Shown: positions 34,512 to 43,978 of the stretch, in pieces
How the letters are laid out: the number at the start of each line of letters is the position of its first letter
How positions within the stretch are numbered: the stretch's first letter is position 1
Source: Chelydra serpentina
Lineage: Eukaryota > Chordata > Testudines > Chelydridae
Assembly (NCBI GenBank): GCA_037349315.1
Contig: JBAIAC010000007.1
Coordinates: 48,447,001 to 48,511,000, forward strand
Length of the DNA stretch: 64,000 bases
Reading direction: 5' to 3'
Program-made: the position numbers and the translations under genes
Notes under the pieces: model-generated
The model's database searches: none
Seen by the model: only the letters and a program-made list of their open reading frames with translations
What the model was told of the DNA's origin: nothing

Positions 34512-35945
34512 TAAGGTGACCAGACGTCCCATTTTTAAAGGGACAGTCCTGTATTTAAGCCCTCCTGCAGGTGTCCTGACTTTTTCTTAAAAATGGGCAA
34601 ATTGTCCCATATTTTCTGTCTCCCTCCATCAGTACTTGTGGATCCTGCTGCTGGCCAGACCCCTGCTTGTCAGTCACCCACCCACCGGCAGTAAGTGGTG
34701 GGAGGGCCAGTGGCCGATGATGGGGGTGGGTGTTCAAGGCTGGGGGGGTGGGCAAAGCTGCAGCGCATGGGGCCGGCCTGCTGGTCCATCAGTGCAGCCT
34801 CTGCTGTGTGCTGGCCTCGCAAGGCCCTGCCTCCCATCCCATTTCCGACTGGCATGGAATATTAGGTTGGTTGGTGAGCTGCAGTGGCTGGTGAGTGCGG
34901 GCAGGTACCAAGCGGTGGCCAGTTATGCATCATCTCTGCTGCCCACCCATCGGCCCTTTACATGCCCCCCTCTCGCTGTCCTCTCCCTGCTTTGCCTCTT
35001 CACCCCACCCCCAGCCCTGCTGCTCCTCCATATTCCCCCCAGCAGGACACACACCACTCCCAGCGCTGAGCGGAGAACCAGCCACTGGTCGGAGCGCTCA
35101 GCTCACCAATAGCCTGGCTGGCAGGCTCCTTCCTTCCCCGACTGCCTCTGTCTAGGCCAGCACCCTGGGAAAGCCCAAGACCCTCTGGCCTGGGGCACTG
35201 GCTAGGAGGAGCTGAGCCTTGCATGTGCCAAAGCCCCACACAGTGCTGGCACGGGGAAGCCTCTTCACCCCTCAGATAACCTCTGGAGTAGTGGTGAGGG
35301 GAAGCAATTTCCAGCCTGTTTGCACCCCAATCCTGCAGACTCCACAGCACCCTCTTCACCCACCTTCACACTGGGTCCTGCCCCCAGGGAGCGCAAGATT
35401 GCTCCATCCCCTAGGCACCCTCCCCTGTTGAGTCATCTCTCTGGCAGGGTTTGCTGAAGCCCCTGCAGTCAGGTTCTTTGGGCCCTGCACAATGCATCCT
35501 TAGGGCTTAACCCCTTCCTGCCTTCACAATAGCCAGGAGACAGGAGGTGACTGGGCTGTCTGTGGCTAGCAGCAGCATGGAATGTTAGCTGCCTTTCGAC
35601 ACTGTATGGGAAGGAAGGGACAGGAGCTGCTTCCAGCCATGGGGTGGGTGGGGGTGGGGGGTGGAGAGCATCGCACAGGCAGGGTCAGGCCAGTTGGTCA
35701 CCCACCCCGTCATCTCTCTCCATGTGTGTGTCACCCCTCCCTGTGTAAACCCTAAAGCCTTAAAGATAAGGTAAATAAAAAGAATCCAACTACGCAGTAT
35801 TTCTTTTTAATGGGGACTCAGTCAACTTGATGTTCATTTGAACATTTGTACTGCATAGTTCTAATTGGTTGTCACTGAACTTGCTTGAATATGAGTAGTT
35901 TCACCAGGTGTCCCATATTCAGCACAGGGAAATATGGTCACCCTA
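34512..35945. mobile_element. hAT element with perfect 8-bp TSD and GC-rich core
   Basis: The termini TAAGGTGACCAGACGTCCC and, inverted, TAGGGTGACCATATTTCCC are imperfect inverted repeats. The flanks carry a perfect 8-bp duplication, CTAATAGG, at 34504-34511 and 35946-35953. Length is 1434 bp. About 34620-35760 is markedly GC-rich, with several overlapping open frames on both strands (up to 158 codons, 34636-35112) that are Pro/Leu/Ser-rich, contradict one another and show no domain. I read these as compositional artefacts. The element is non-autonomous by this reading. Confidence 0.85.
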
Positions 35946-35953
35946 CTAATAGG

Positions 35954-36308
35954 ATGCAGGTAGTAGTTGTTTTGATGTGGAGCTAGATGCCCCAAAAGAT
36001 AGCTAACTGATAGTTGGAGATATCCTACTCTTTAATTGAAAGGAAAGAAGCTCCTTTTTTGGCCTGAAATAAAGAGGATGAAGTAAAAAAGAGAAGGGAT
36101 GTGGATTTAGTATTATAACAATTGTTTTAAAATGGGCACTTGAAAACCAGTATGTAAAAGTGTTATAAAAGGAATATAACTACCTCGTTGCCCCACTGTT
36201 TCAGACCATTGGTCCTTCAAGTCCAGTATTCTTCCTCCTACAGTGATTAATAAACTGATGTTTCACTAGGCCGTGAACATAACCCATTAATCACAAAGCC
36301 AGTTTTTC
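35954..36308. other. No recognised feature
   Basis: AT-rich spacer between two repeat insertions. Nothing recognised. Confidence 0.4.
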
Positions 36309-36395
36309 ATAGATTCATGGATTCCAAAGCCAGAAGGGACCACTGTAATCATCTAGCCTGACCTTCTGCGTAACACAGGCCCTAGAATGTCAGTG
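36309..36395 (-). mobile_element. CR1-type LINE 3' tail fragment
   Basis: TTTCATAGATTCATGGATTCC, then AAGCCAGAAGGGACCACTGT and ATCATCTAGCCTGACC, is the inverted 3' end of a CR1-type LINE. It is the same arrangement seen, in plus orientation, at the end of the CR1 at 43940-43975. Only the last hundred or so bases of the element are present. Confidence 0.8.
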
Positions 36396-36551
36396 TAGTA
36401 GAATGGGGAGTGTGCCGTAGGGAGAAATGCCTTCCCCACTGCAGACAATCAGTTTACAACTTGAATTATGAGTTTTGATTACCCTTATCTTAGTCTGCAG
36501 CTACAAACGTTATAGCCTAATTTTGTCTGATTGACATCTCCGTCATTATTG

Positions 36552-36769
36552 CAGGGTGCTCCGGTGCTGGAGCACCCACGGAGAAAAATTGGTGGGTGCC
36601 CACCGGCAACTCCCCGCCCGCCCCGAACCCGCGGCAAACTTACCGGGCACCGGGAGATGTGGCGGGGCCCCGCAACGTCGCCCGGCGTCGGGGGCGGGGC
36701 CCAGCGTCGGGCGGGGCCCCGACGCCGGGTGACAGCACCCACGGGCGGGGCCGGAAGTCAGCCCCTGTG
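36552..36769. mobile_element. hAT-type MITE (CAGGGTGCTCC), 8-bp TSD
   Basis: A 218-bp GC-rich element. It starts CAGGGTGCTCCGGTGCTGG and ends GAAGTCAGCCCCTGTG. The flanks carry a perfect CATTATTG at 36544-36551 and 36770-36777. The 8-bp duplication and CAGGG start indicate hAT. The right end has two bases (TG) beyond CCCCTG, so the terminal match is imperfect. The interior has CGG/CCG-rich words and no real coding capacity; open frames of up to 110 codons on both strands are compositional. Confidence 0.8.
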
Positions 36770-36849
36770 CATTATTGTGTTTAAGAAAACCATCAAAGGA
36801 ACATTTTAATGTTACAGGTTGGCTAAGAACTGCATACGCAGCCAGTCTG

Positions 36850-37050
36850 CTGCCGCATCCTATTCTTCTAATCCTCATCCTTCTCCTCTCCCCACAACCT
36901 CCCTCTTGTTTGTCTCTATTAAATCAGATCTTTTACACTGTAATCTCTTTGGGGCAGGATCTGTCATTTGTTATTTCTTTGTGCAGCACCTAGCAAAAAG
37001 GAACTGAGTTGAGGCCTCTAAATTCTAGCACAATATAAATGCTGAATAAT
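36850..37050 (+). repeat. SINE/LINE 3'-tail-like repeat
   Basis: Second copy of the repeat at 19262-19395. Blocks are a pyrimidine-rich CCTCCCTCTTGTTTGTCTC, CTTTGGGGCAGGATCTGTC, GTGCAGCACCTAGCA and an AATAATAAT tail. This copy extends further 5', which helps define the family. Confidence 0.5.
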
Positions 37051-37116
37051 AATATTTTTCTGCTACAGAGTGGAGGAACCAGATTTGCAATGTTTTGTTC
37101 TCTTTTCCTGGTGATA

Positions 37117-37157
37117 TAGAAATCACTAAAAAAAAATAAAAAATAAAAAAAAAAAGA
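37117..37157. repeat. A-rich simple sequence
   Basis: CACTAAAAAAAAATAAAAAATAAAAAAAAAAAG-type run. It could be a poly(A)-derived tail, but no retroposon body is recognised next to it. Confidence 0.7.
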
Positions 37158-37207
37158 AGTTGGGAAGAATGTCATGGGTAATTATTTCCTCTTAACTTAA
37201 AAACAAA

Positions 37208-37345
37208 CAAACTATCATTGACATTTCCTTGAAGCTAATGGGAGCTCTGGGTGCTAAGCACCTCTGAAGATCACTTATTTATTTGAGTTACTCATGGGGT
37301 TTTAAGTACCTAACTTTAGGTACTTGAGCCTGAAAATTTTTCCAG
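37208..37345. repeat. Old dispersed repeat with hairpin-element core
   Basis: Contains GAAGCTAATGGGAGCTCTGGG, GTGCTAAGCACCTCTGAAGATCA and AGTACCTAACTTTAGGTACTTGAG (a short perfect palindrome). It resembles the other CATTGACTTCAATGG-core repeats but is longer. Family not named. Confidence 0.4.
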
Positions 37346-37740
37346 TATCTATATGACTTCCAGGCCTACTTGAACCATGTAGTTCACAAAAATAGCATTC
37401 TTAATAATAGTTTCTGTTAGAGAGTGATATGTTTTCACTGGGTTTGCTCTCCTGTGCCATCTCCCCTACCTCTTCCTCTCCATGCCAAAGTGTTATTTGG
37501 AATGGCCTAGTGAAAGCAGGACCTAAAAGTCTTCTGAAAACATACTTTATGTTTTAGGACTGCTGCATTTGATTATATGTGACATATGATCCTGTGACAT
37601 ATGATCCAAATTGAGATCTTCAATTTATTATTTTGGACATAAATCTTTGGGTTGTTGCTATTTGTTAATAAGGCTTTTTGTCTCTCATTGTTTTTATTCA
37701 GTTCTATGTTGGGGGAGTTGCCTTCTAGCAACCAAGAGGA
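37346..37740. other. No recognised feature
   Basis: AT-rich flank to the left of the LTR element, nothing recognised. Confidence 0.4.
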
Positions 37741-38340
37741 TGTGAGGAACTATTCAGTGTTTTAAAGCCCTTGTCATTTGGTCGCGGTGCTACTGTTCTC
37801 TTCAGCTACCAGTGCTCTTTGGCAGGTTGTCAGCATGTCTCTGTGGGTCTTCTGTGGTTCATCCCTCCAGCCAGTCACACAATACAAAATGCCTTCCAGG
37901 GTATAAAAAATAGAAACAGTTTCTTGCCCTTCAAGGCCAATTATAACTGAAAATATCTTTTTACCCTTTCTGGGTTAAATTCCCTATTCAGGACTGAATC
38001 AGTGGGGTTCCTTCTTTGCCCCTGCCATTGACTGTGACCAGTAATGAACCTTGGCCCAGCCAAATTCTTTTGGCTGCAACCTAGGGAGTGTCCCTCCTCA
38101 CTCCTCTGTTCCAGCTAGGAACTGACTTACTGACAGCAGGCAGCTACCTTTATTTTGGCCTGCGGGACCTTAGTTGGCTATTGTTGTTCCCCAACCCTTC
38201 TGGCTGCTGGAGAACCAGATCTCATTGCTTTCCAAAATGTCTGCTCTTTTCTTCACCAATAATTGTTTCCTGGGTTGGGGTGCAGCAAAGTAGCAGGGCT
38301 TCTGATAGGAGGCCATGAACGCCTGGTACACCTTATCACA
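37741..38340 (-). repeat. 3' LTR of the Gmr1-like element
   Basis: Aligns with the LTR at 41839-42244 through shared blocks: CTTGTCATTTGGT, CAGCATG, CTCTGTGGGT, TTCCAGGGTATAAAA, TTCTTGCCCTTCAA and GGCCATGAA. It starts (minus strand) TGTGATAAGGTGTACC. At 600 bp it holds about 190 bp, around 38095-38300, that is absent from the other LTR. The divergence between the LTRs indicates an old insertion. Confidence 0.8.
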
Positions 38341-38356
38341 TATCTCTCCCCACACA
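38341..38356 (-). promoter_or_regulatory. Polypurine tract of the Gmr1-like element
   Basis: Minus strand GTGTGGGGAGAGAT directly precedes the 3' LTR. This is the position and composition of a plus-strand-DNA priming polypurine tract. Confidence 0.6.
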
Positions 38357-38509
38357 GAGGAATCAGGATGTCAGTCTTGTTCGGGGGTAACGACCACCCC
38401 TACTCAAGAGAAAAAAAATCTGCATTCCCATGTTGGGATCCCAGACTCTGTCATGTTGTGAGATCATAAGGCTATAACGACAGGTACCACTGTGTAATGC
38501 GAGGGTTGA

Positions 38510-39640
38510 TACCTTTCATTGCCTGCATCCACTATCGGGGGTGTAGTCTGTGATCAGCTCAAACAAAGCTCCTAGCAGATAATATTGCAGAGCCGCCATA
38601 TGGCTAGGCACTCTTTCTTTGTGTAGAGTACTTGGCCTCTTGTTCCTGGAACTTATTGTTTAAATGAAGTACTGTATGTTCTGCTTCTTGGCAGTTTTGT
38701 GAAAGTACAGCTCCTAAGCCTACTTCAGATGTGTCCGTGTGCAAAATAAATGGTAATGAAAAGTCTGGACATCAAAGCATAGGTTGTTGTCCCCAGATGG
38801 TCTTTATTCTTTGAAATGCCTTTTGACACTCAAAGGCCCCTAAGTTGTTTTCAGTGCCAATGTCTTTGTGAGGTCCATTAAAAGGGTGGCCAGTGTTGTG
38901 AAATGGAGTACAAGGCAAAAGTAGTAACTCACTAAGCATAAGAAGGCCCAAACTTGCTTTTGGTTTTGGAATTAGAGTTCTCCTCAGGGCCTCTATTTTA
39001 TCTTGAAGAGGTTGTATTGTCTCATTTCCTACCAGATATCTCAAGTGTTTGGTTTCCAGCATACCAAATTTGCATCTCTCAGGATTTGCTGTGAACCTGG
39101 CTTCTCCTATTGACTGCAATACCGATGTTACATGGACAAGATGTGATTGCCAATGTGGGCTGAAGATCACCACAACATCAATAGGTGATAGGAAGCTGCA
39201 AACTGTCAGTAATGATGAAGTCCATGAGATGTTGAAAGGTGGTCAGGGTTCCAAGCAAACTGAAGGGCATGGTAAACTGGATAGCCCTAGAGGGGTGATG
39301 AATGCTGTATTTTCTCTTGAATGCTTCATAAAGAGTGTTTGCCAATGCCATTTTGTCAAGTCTATTGTTGTAATGTGTTTAGCTTTTTCAAGTCAGTACA
39401 GGAACTTGTTAATGCAGAGCATGGGATAGGATTGAATTGTGAAACCGCATTCAACCCTTGAAAAGCCACACAAAATTGGGTCATGCCATCTGGCTTATGC
39501 TCTTTCGTATTCCTCGATGGTTCTAAGTTCTAACATTGCCCCAACTCCTTGCTCTATAGCCTCTCAGAGCTTCTCAGGAATGTGATAAGTTTTATGTTTG
39601 TACTTTGACCCCAGATGTATTTGGATGTGATAGCCCAGCA
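38510..39640 (-). pseudogene. Gmr1-like pol: reverse transcriptase and RNase H (broken)
   Basis: The best frame, 39173-38772, reads IFSPHWQSHLVHV, then FTANPERCKFGM, HLRYLVGNETIQP, and later FQRIKTIWGQQPML. These correspond to the palm-to-thumb part of a Ty3-type reverse transcriptase and the join to RNase H. Upstream pieces (PFSLLGTLTTFQHLMD-like, about 39270-39200) and downstream RNase H pieces (HTDTSEVGLGAVLSQ-like, about 38730-38690) are in other frames. The catalytic YxDD box reads I-D-V: the Asp codon is at 39177-39179 and the next codon, 39174-39176, is GTT (Val). The enzyme would be dead even without the frame breaks. Confidence 0.8.
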
Positions 39641-39675
39641 GAGGCATCCAACCTGGCTGTGGGGAAAATATAGTA

Positions 39676-40330
39676 CTAAAATACTCCAACAGGTTCCTGG
39701 CCTGCCACTACAGATGTGGGGAAAGGTTCACCTGTGGGGAGACTCCTTGGCTTCAGTAGGTTCACATGATACATTTGTTTTTCCTTGTCAGGGTAACTGA
39801 TTTCATAGTCCACTTCCCCAATCCTTAGAAGGACCTCATAAGGGCATTGCCACCTGGCCAAAAGCTTTCAGTACTGAGCAGTAATAGTAAGACCCTGTCC
39901 ACTGAGTAGAAAATCATTTCCCAAGCCCCTTTATTATACATATCAAAGCCTGAGTTTATTGGGCTCATTCCAGATTCTCTCGAGCAATCTGTGACACTCA
40001 GTTTAGGTATTCGCACATCTGCATTATGTATTGTAGGACGTTTTGAGAGTGGGAAGGATGTTCGTCCCATGTTTCTTTAAGTAAAATTAGGATTCCCCAG
40101 GGCTTCCAGCCATATAATAATTCAAAGGGAGAAAATCCCATTGAAGCTTATGGCACTTTTTGTACAGCAAACAACAGGTATGGCAGTAATTGGTCCAAGT
40201 TTCAGGAGTCTGTTTTTACAAACTTTTTTATCATGCCATCTTAGGTTTGATTAAACATTTCTGCTAAACTGTCTGTTTGTAGATGGTATCCCGAGGTTTT
40301 AAGGAGCTTAACCTTTAGGACGGCCCAAAC
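39676..40330 (-). pseudogene. Gmr1-like pol: integrase, C-terminal two-thirds (broken)
   Basis: Minus-strand pieces in order: TSGYHLQTDSLAEMFNQT (40300-40241), corresponding to the conserved stretch with the catalytic Glu, here kept; a stop-containing piece with DQLLPYLLFAVQ and FSPFELLYGW (about 40210-40110); and the C-terminal ARWQCPYEVL, GEVDYEISYP and YHVNLLKP (39861-39710). The N-terminal zinc-binding and most of the catalytic core are missing through deletion between here and the protease remnant. This lies 5' of the reverse transcriptase on the coding strand, which is the evidence for Gmr1-type order. Confidence 0.8.
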
Positions 40331-40532
40331 CTTGCTCAGTAGGGAAAACTGAGCTGCTTGAACTTCTTGAGTAACAACCCCATTAACCACCGCTATCCAC
40401 ATATGTGATTCCTGTAAGATTGGATCTTCCTGCTGCCCGCATACTACATCATAAGAACCTGTCAAATGCTCCAGTTTGAGTTTGTGTAGAGGGTTCTCTT
40501 GAAGTGGCACTTCTTCCTGCTGAGGGGTCTCC

Positions 40533-40957
40533 TCAGGTTCCACCTCTCTGATAAGATAGGCCTGCAACCATGCCTTCCCAGCATGCCTGAGACTTCCTAA
40601 GGCAAGTGGTCCCCTCACAGTGGTCAGATTTCTGTATTTGGAAAATATTGCGCAACTGCTCAGGTACCACCTCAGAAGAAGGCAGGTACAACTGAGGGGA
40701 GAGCAAGGAGGGAAAATCTCTCCCAATTATAACCTTCCAGAGTAGGCATTTTACCAAACTGACCTGGATTGGATCTGCAAGGTGTCTGACTTGGGCCAAA
40801 GAATTTTATTGGACCAACTCGCCACCAGATAGTCTTCAATAGTCTGAATTGTGGTTGCTTGTGAAATAAGATTATGTTGGCAAACACTCATTTTGACTGC
40901 CACCAGAAATTCATCTAAGTATTGTTCTAGCACTACGGAGTCTATAATATCTGCCAT
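40533..40957 (-). pseudogene. Gmr1-like gag capsid and protease remnants
   Basis: The frame at 40957-40751 reads DIIDSVVLEQYLDEFLV, then TIQTIEDYLVASW, which resembles the SCAN-like C-terminal capsid segment of vertebrate Ty3/Gmr1 gag. The frame at 40799-40533 reads DPIQVSLVKCLLWKVIIGRDFPSLL, the end of a retroviral-type aspartic protease (V-I-I-G-R-D). The two sit closer than expected, and no CCHC knuckle or D[ST]G active site is visible, so the nucleocapsid and the front of the protease are deleted. Confidence 0.6.
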
Positions 40958-40989
40958 AGTGTGTGTTTCTAGCTATAGCCTTTGAGTAG

Positions 40990-41665
40990 TACAGTCTTTT
41001 AGGCACTTGTCCCTTGAATAGATACGTGGACAGAGTTGGCACCGGGGTTTGTTGCAGGTTTTGTTTCTGGGTTGATGTTTTTGTTGAGTGGTGTGTGGTT
41101 GCTGATGAGTATTTGCTTTAGGTTGGGGGCCTGTCTGTATGTGAGGACTGGCCTGTCTCCCAAGGTCTGTGAGAGTGAGGGATCATCTTTCAGGATAGGT
41201 TGTAGATCCTTGATGATGCGCTGGAGAGGTTTTAGTTGAGGGCAGTAGGTGACGGCTAGTGGCGTTCTGTTACTTTCCTTGTTGGGCCTGTCTTGTAAGA
41301 GGTGACTTCTGGGTACCCTTTTGGCTCTGTCAATCTGTTTCTTCACTTCACTGGTGGGTATTGTAGTTTTAAGAACGCTTGATAGAGATCTGTAGGTGTT
41401 TGTCTCTGTCTGAGGAATTTGAGCAAATGCGGTTATATCTTAGAGCTTGTCTGTAGACAATGGATTGTGTGTCCTACTGTTAATTGAATTGTCTCGTAAG
41501 ACTGACCTCACACTTGGTAAGGCAACTCCCATCTTTTCATGTATTTATACCTGCTCCTGTATTTTCCACTCCATGCATCTGATGAAGTGGGTTCTAGCCC
41601 ATGAAAGCTTATGCCCAAATAAATGTGTTAGTCTCTAAGGTGCCACAAGGACTCCTCGTTGGTTT
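40990..41665 (-). mobile_element. Penelope-like element fragment inserted in gag
   Basis: The minus-strand frame 41346-40999 has RTPLAVTYCPQLKPLQRIIK, PSLSQTLGDRPVLTYRQAPNLKQIL and SNHTPLN. This is the conserved stretch between reverse transcriptase and the C-terminal region of Penelope-like elements. To its right, 41575-41650 on the plus strand carries the hammerhead-bearing terminal repeat in the opposite orientation, so this is a 5'-truncated element with an inverted terminal repeat copy. Gag sequence of the LTR element continues on both sides (41690-41820 and 40957-40850). Both edges carry GAGTA-type words that could be a decayed target duplication. Confidence 0.75.
41575..41614 (+). ncRNA. 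Hammerhead ribozyme-like motif in Penelope repeat
   Basis: GCAT, CTGATGA, stem GTGGG/CCCAT, GAAA, GCTT, ATGC. The CUGANGA and GAAA core elements are exact. Stem II is 5 bp with one G-U pair. Stem I can pair GCAU with AUGC. The AAGCTT/AGCT palindrome between GAAA and the cleavage side could form stem III in a dimer, with cleavage expected after the U before ATGC. It agrees well with the motif at 10506-10547, and Penelope-like elements are a known host of such motifs. Orientation is opposite to the neighbouring Penelope coding frame. Confidence 0.6.
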
Positions 41666-41838
41666 TTTCAAGGAGTACTGCTTGTTGTTGCTGTGATTTC
41701 CACTGGATTTCTCATTGCCTCTCAGCTAGTAGCCTCTGGGTTTTGTCCAAGTCCTATTGGTGCTGGGCCAAGAGACTTAATGACTCCTGCATTGTAATAA
41801 GGGAGGATTGCATTTGAAACCCCACTCTGGTACCAAGC

Positions 41839-42244
41839 TGTGGAGGGCTGCACTCATCCTTTGAGCATCCCCTTGTCATTTGGTGATGGTGCTGCCATTC
41901 TTTTCAATTACTAGCACCCCTTTTTGGCTGTCAGCATGCCTCTGTGGGTTTTCTGTGATTTGGCCCTCTGTCCTGGTCACACTGTCCTAAGCCCCTTCCA
42001 GGGTATAAAAAAAAAAAAAGAAAGAAACAGTTCCTTGCCCTTCAAAGCCAATTATAAACAAAAATAGCTTCTTATCCTTTCTGGGTTAAGTTCCCTCTTT
42101 GGGATTGAATCACAGGGTTCCTTGTTAGCCGTTGCCACTCCTTGTGGCTAGTAATAAGCCCGGGCCTGGCTTGGTTCCTCTGGCTGCAGCCTAGGGAGCA
42201 TTCCTCCAGAATGGGGCCATGAAGGTCTGATATACCCTGTCACA
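41839..42244 (-). repeat. 5' LTR of the Gmr1-like element
   Basis: Starts, on the minus strand, TGTGACAGGGTATATCAG and ends CCTCCACA. It is followed after two bases by the primer-binding-site-like TTGGTACCAGAGTGGG. At 406 bp it is shorter than the partner LTR because of an internal deletion of about 190 bp. TATA-like TTTTATACCCTGG occurs near 42000. Confidence 0.8.
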
Positions 42245-42469
42245 CACAGGCAATGCAGTAAGGGAATAGGTCAAGTAGCTAGGGGGAGACAGATCTATGC
42301 AGACCCTTTGTGTGATTAACACCTTGTTAATGTATTTGGGGAAAAACAGATGGTGTAGTCCTATCATATGAGAAAACTCTTTCTATGCTACTGCTATCTC
42401 AGGAGGATGTTAAACAGCAGTTACTAAAAAGTTAGACATTTTAAAATCAACAAGTTCAGATAACTAGCA

Positions 42470-43978
42470 TTTAAGAATTATAAAAGAGCTGACTGAGGCA
42501 CTCGCTGGACCATTAGTGTTGATTTTCAAGAAGCCTTGGGACACTGGGAAGTTCCAGAACATTGGAAGAAAGCTAATGTTGTACCAATATTTAAAAAGGA
42601 GAGGTTAGATGACCCTGGTAATTACAGGCTTATCAGTCTGACATTGATCCTAGGAAAAATAATGGAGCAGCTGATATGGGACCTGGTTAATAAAAAAATA
42701 AAGGAGGGTAATATATTTAATACCAATCAACATGGATGTATGGAAAATAGTTCCTGTCAAACTAACTAGATATCTTTTTTTGATACGTTTAGAAGTTTAT
42801 TGATAAAGGTAATAGTGTTGATGTAATATACTTAGAGTTCTGTAAGACATTTGACTTGGTATCACATAACATTTTGATTAAAAAACTAAAAAGATATAAA
42901 ATTAACACGGCACACATGAAATGGTTTAAAAACGGGCTAACTGATGGATCTTAAAACGTAATTGCAAATGGCGAATCATTGAATGTGTGTGTTTCTAATG
43001 GATCTTGTAGGGATCAGTTCTTGGCCCTATGCTATTTAACTTTTTTATTAATGACCTAGGAGAAGACATAAAATCATCACTGATAAAGTTTGTAGATGAC
43101 ACAAAAATTGGGAGATTTGTGAATAACGAAAAGATCAGGTCATTGACCCAGAGCAATTACTTGGTAATCCAGACTCAAGCAAATAATATATATATATTAA
43201 TATTGCTAAATGTAAATGTATACATCTAGAACAAAGAACGTAGGCCATACTTACAGGATGGAGGACTTTATCCTGGGAAGAAGTGAAAAACGATTTGAGA
43301 GTTATGGTGGTGGTAAATCAAATGAACATGAGCTCCCGGTGCAACACTGTGGCCTAAAGGCCCAATGCAAATCCTGGATGCATAAACAGAGGAATTTCAA
43401 GTAGGAGCAGAAAGATTTTTACCGTATATTTGGCACTGCTGTGACCACTGGTGGAATGTGGTATTAAGTTCTGGTGTTCACAATTCAAGAAGGCTGTTGA
43501 TAAATTGGAGAGGGTTCAAAGAAGAACCACAAAATGATTAAAGGATTAGAAAATATGCCTTATAATGATAGACTAAAGAAGCTCAACCTATTTAGTTTAG
43601 CAAAAGGAAGGTTGAGGGTGACTTGATTACAGTCTATAAATACCAACATGGGGAACAAATATTTAATAATAGGCTCTTCAATATCTCAAAGAAAGGTATA
43701 ATATGATCCAATGTCTAGAAATTTGATTCTAGACAAATTCAGACTGGAAATAAGGTATACATTTTTAACAGTGAGAATTATTAACCACTGAAACAATTTA
43801 CCAGTGGTTGTGATGGATTCTCTGTCACTGACAATTTTAAAATCAAGATTGGATGTTTTTCTAAAAGAGCTGCTGTAGGAATCATTTGCTGGAAGTTCTC
43901 TGGCTTGTGTTATACAGGAGATCAGGGTAGATTATCACAATGGTCCCTTCTGGCCTTAGAATCTATGAATTTATTAAT
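42470..43978 (+). mobile_element. CR1 LINE, 3' half, plus strand (broken)
   Basis: The plus-strand frame 42536-42769 reads PEHWKKANVVPIFKKERLDDPGNYR, then LISLTLILGKIMEQLI, the front of the CR1 reverse transcriptase. The frame 43029-43229 reads MLFNFFINDLGEDIKSSLIKFVDDTKIG, which includes the catalytic xxDD box as F-V-D-D. Later frames have lost the thumb through stops and shifts. The region ends with a CR1 3' tail (ATCACAATGGTCCCTTCTGGCC, TTAGAATCTATGAATTT). It is 5'-truncated, dead, and opposite in orientation to the other CR1 copies. Confidence 0.88.

Larger units (their letters stand above)
37741..42244 (-). mobile_element. Gmr1-like Ty3 LTR retrotransposon (dead, both LTRs)
   Basis: A 4.5-kb element on the minus strand with LTRs at 41839-42244 (5') and 37741-38340 (3'). 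Minus-strand order of pol pieces is protease-like (about 40799-40720), integrase (about 40330-39676), reverse transcriptase (about 39640-38780), RNase H (about 38770-38510). Integrase before reverse transcriptase is the Ty1/copia-like order found in the Gmr1 group of Ty3-type elements in deuterostomes. A primer-binding-site-like TTGGTACCAGAGTGGG follows the 5' LTR, and a polypurine tract (GTGTGGGGAGAGAT) precedes the 3' LTR. Every domain is broken by stops, frameshifts or deletions. A Penelope-like fragment is inserted in gag (about 40990-41665). No clear target duplication was found. Confidence 0.8.

Noticed and set aside
34636..35359. Long Pro/Leu/Ser-rich open frames on both strands (158 and 119 codons)
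   Set aside because: Several contradictory frames are open at once in a GC-rich transposon interior. No domain is visible, so composition explains them.
36485..36878. Overlapping Arg/Gly/Pro-rich open frames on both strands
   Set aside because: They fall inside the GC-rich hAT MITE at 36552-36769 and are compositional.
39049..39429. 126-codon plus-strand open frame
   Set aside because: It is antisense to the Gmr1-like reverse transcriptase remnant, which has clear family motifs on the minus strand.
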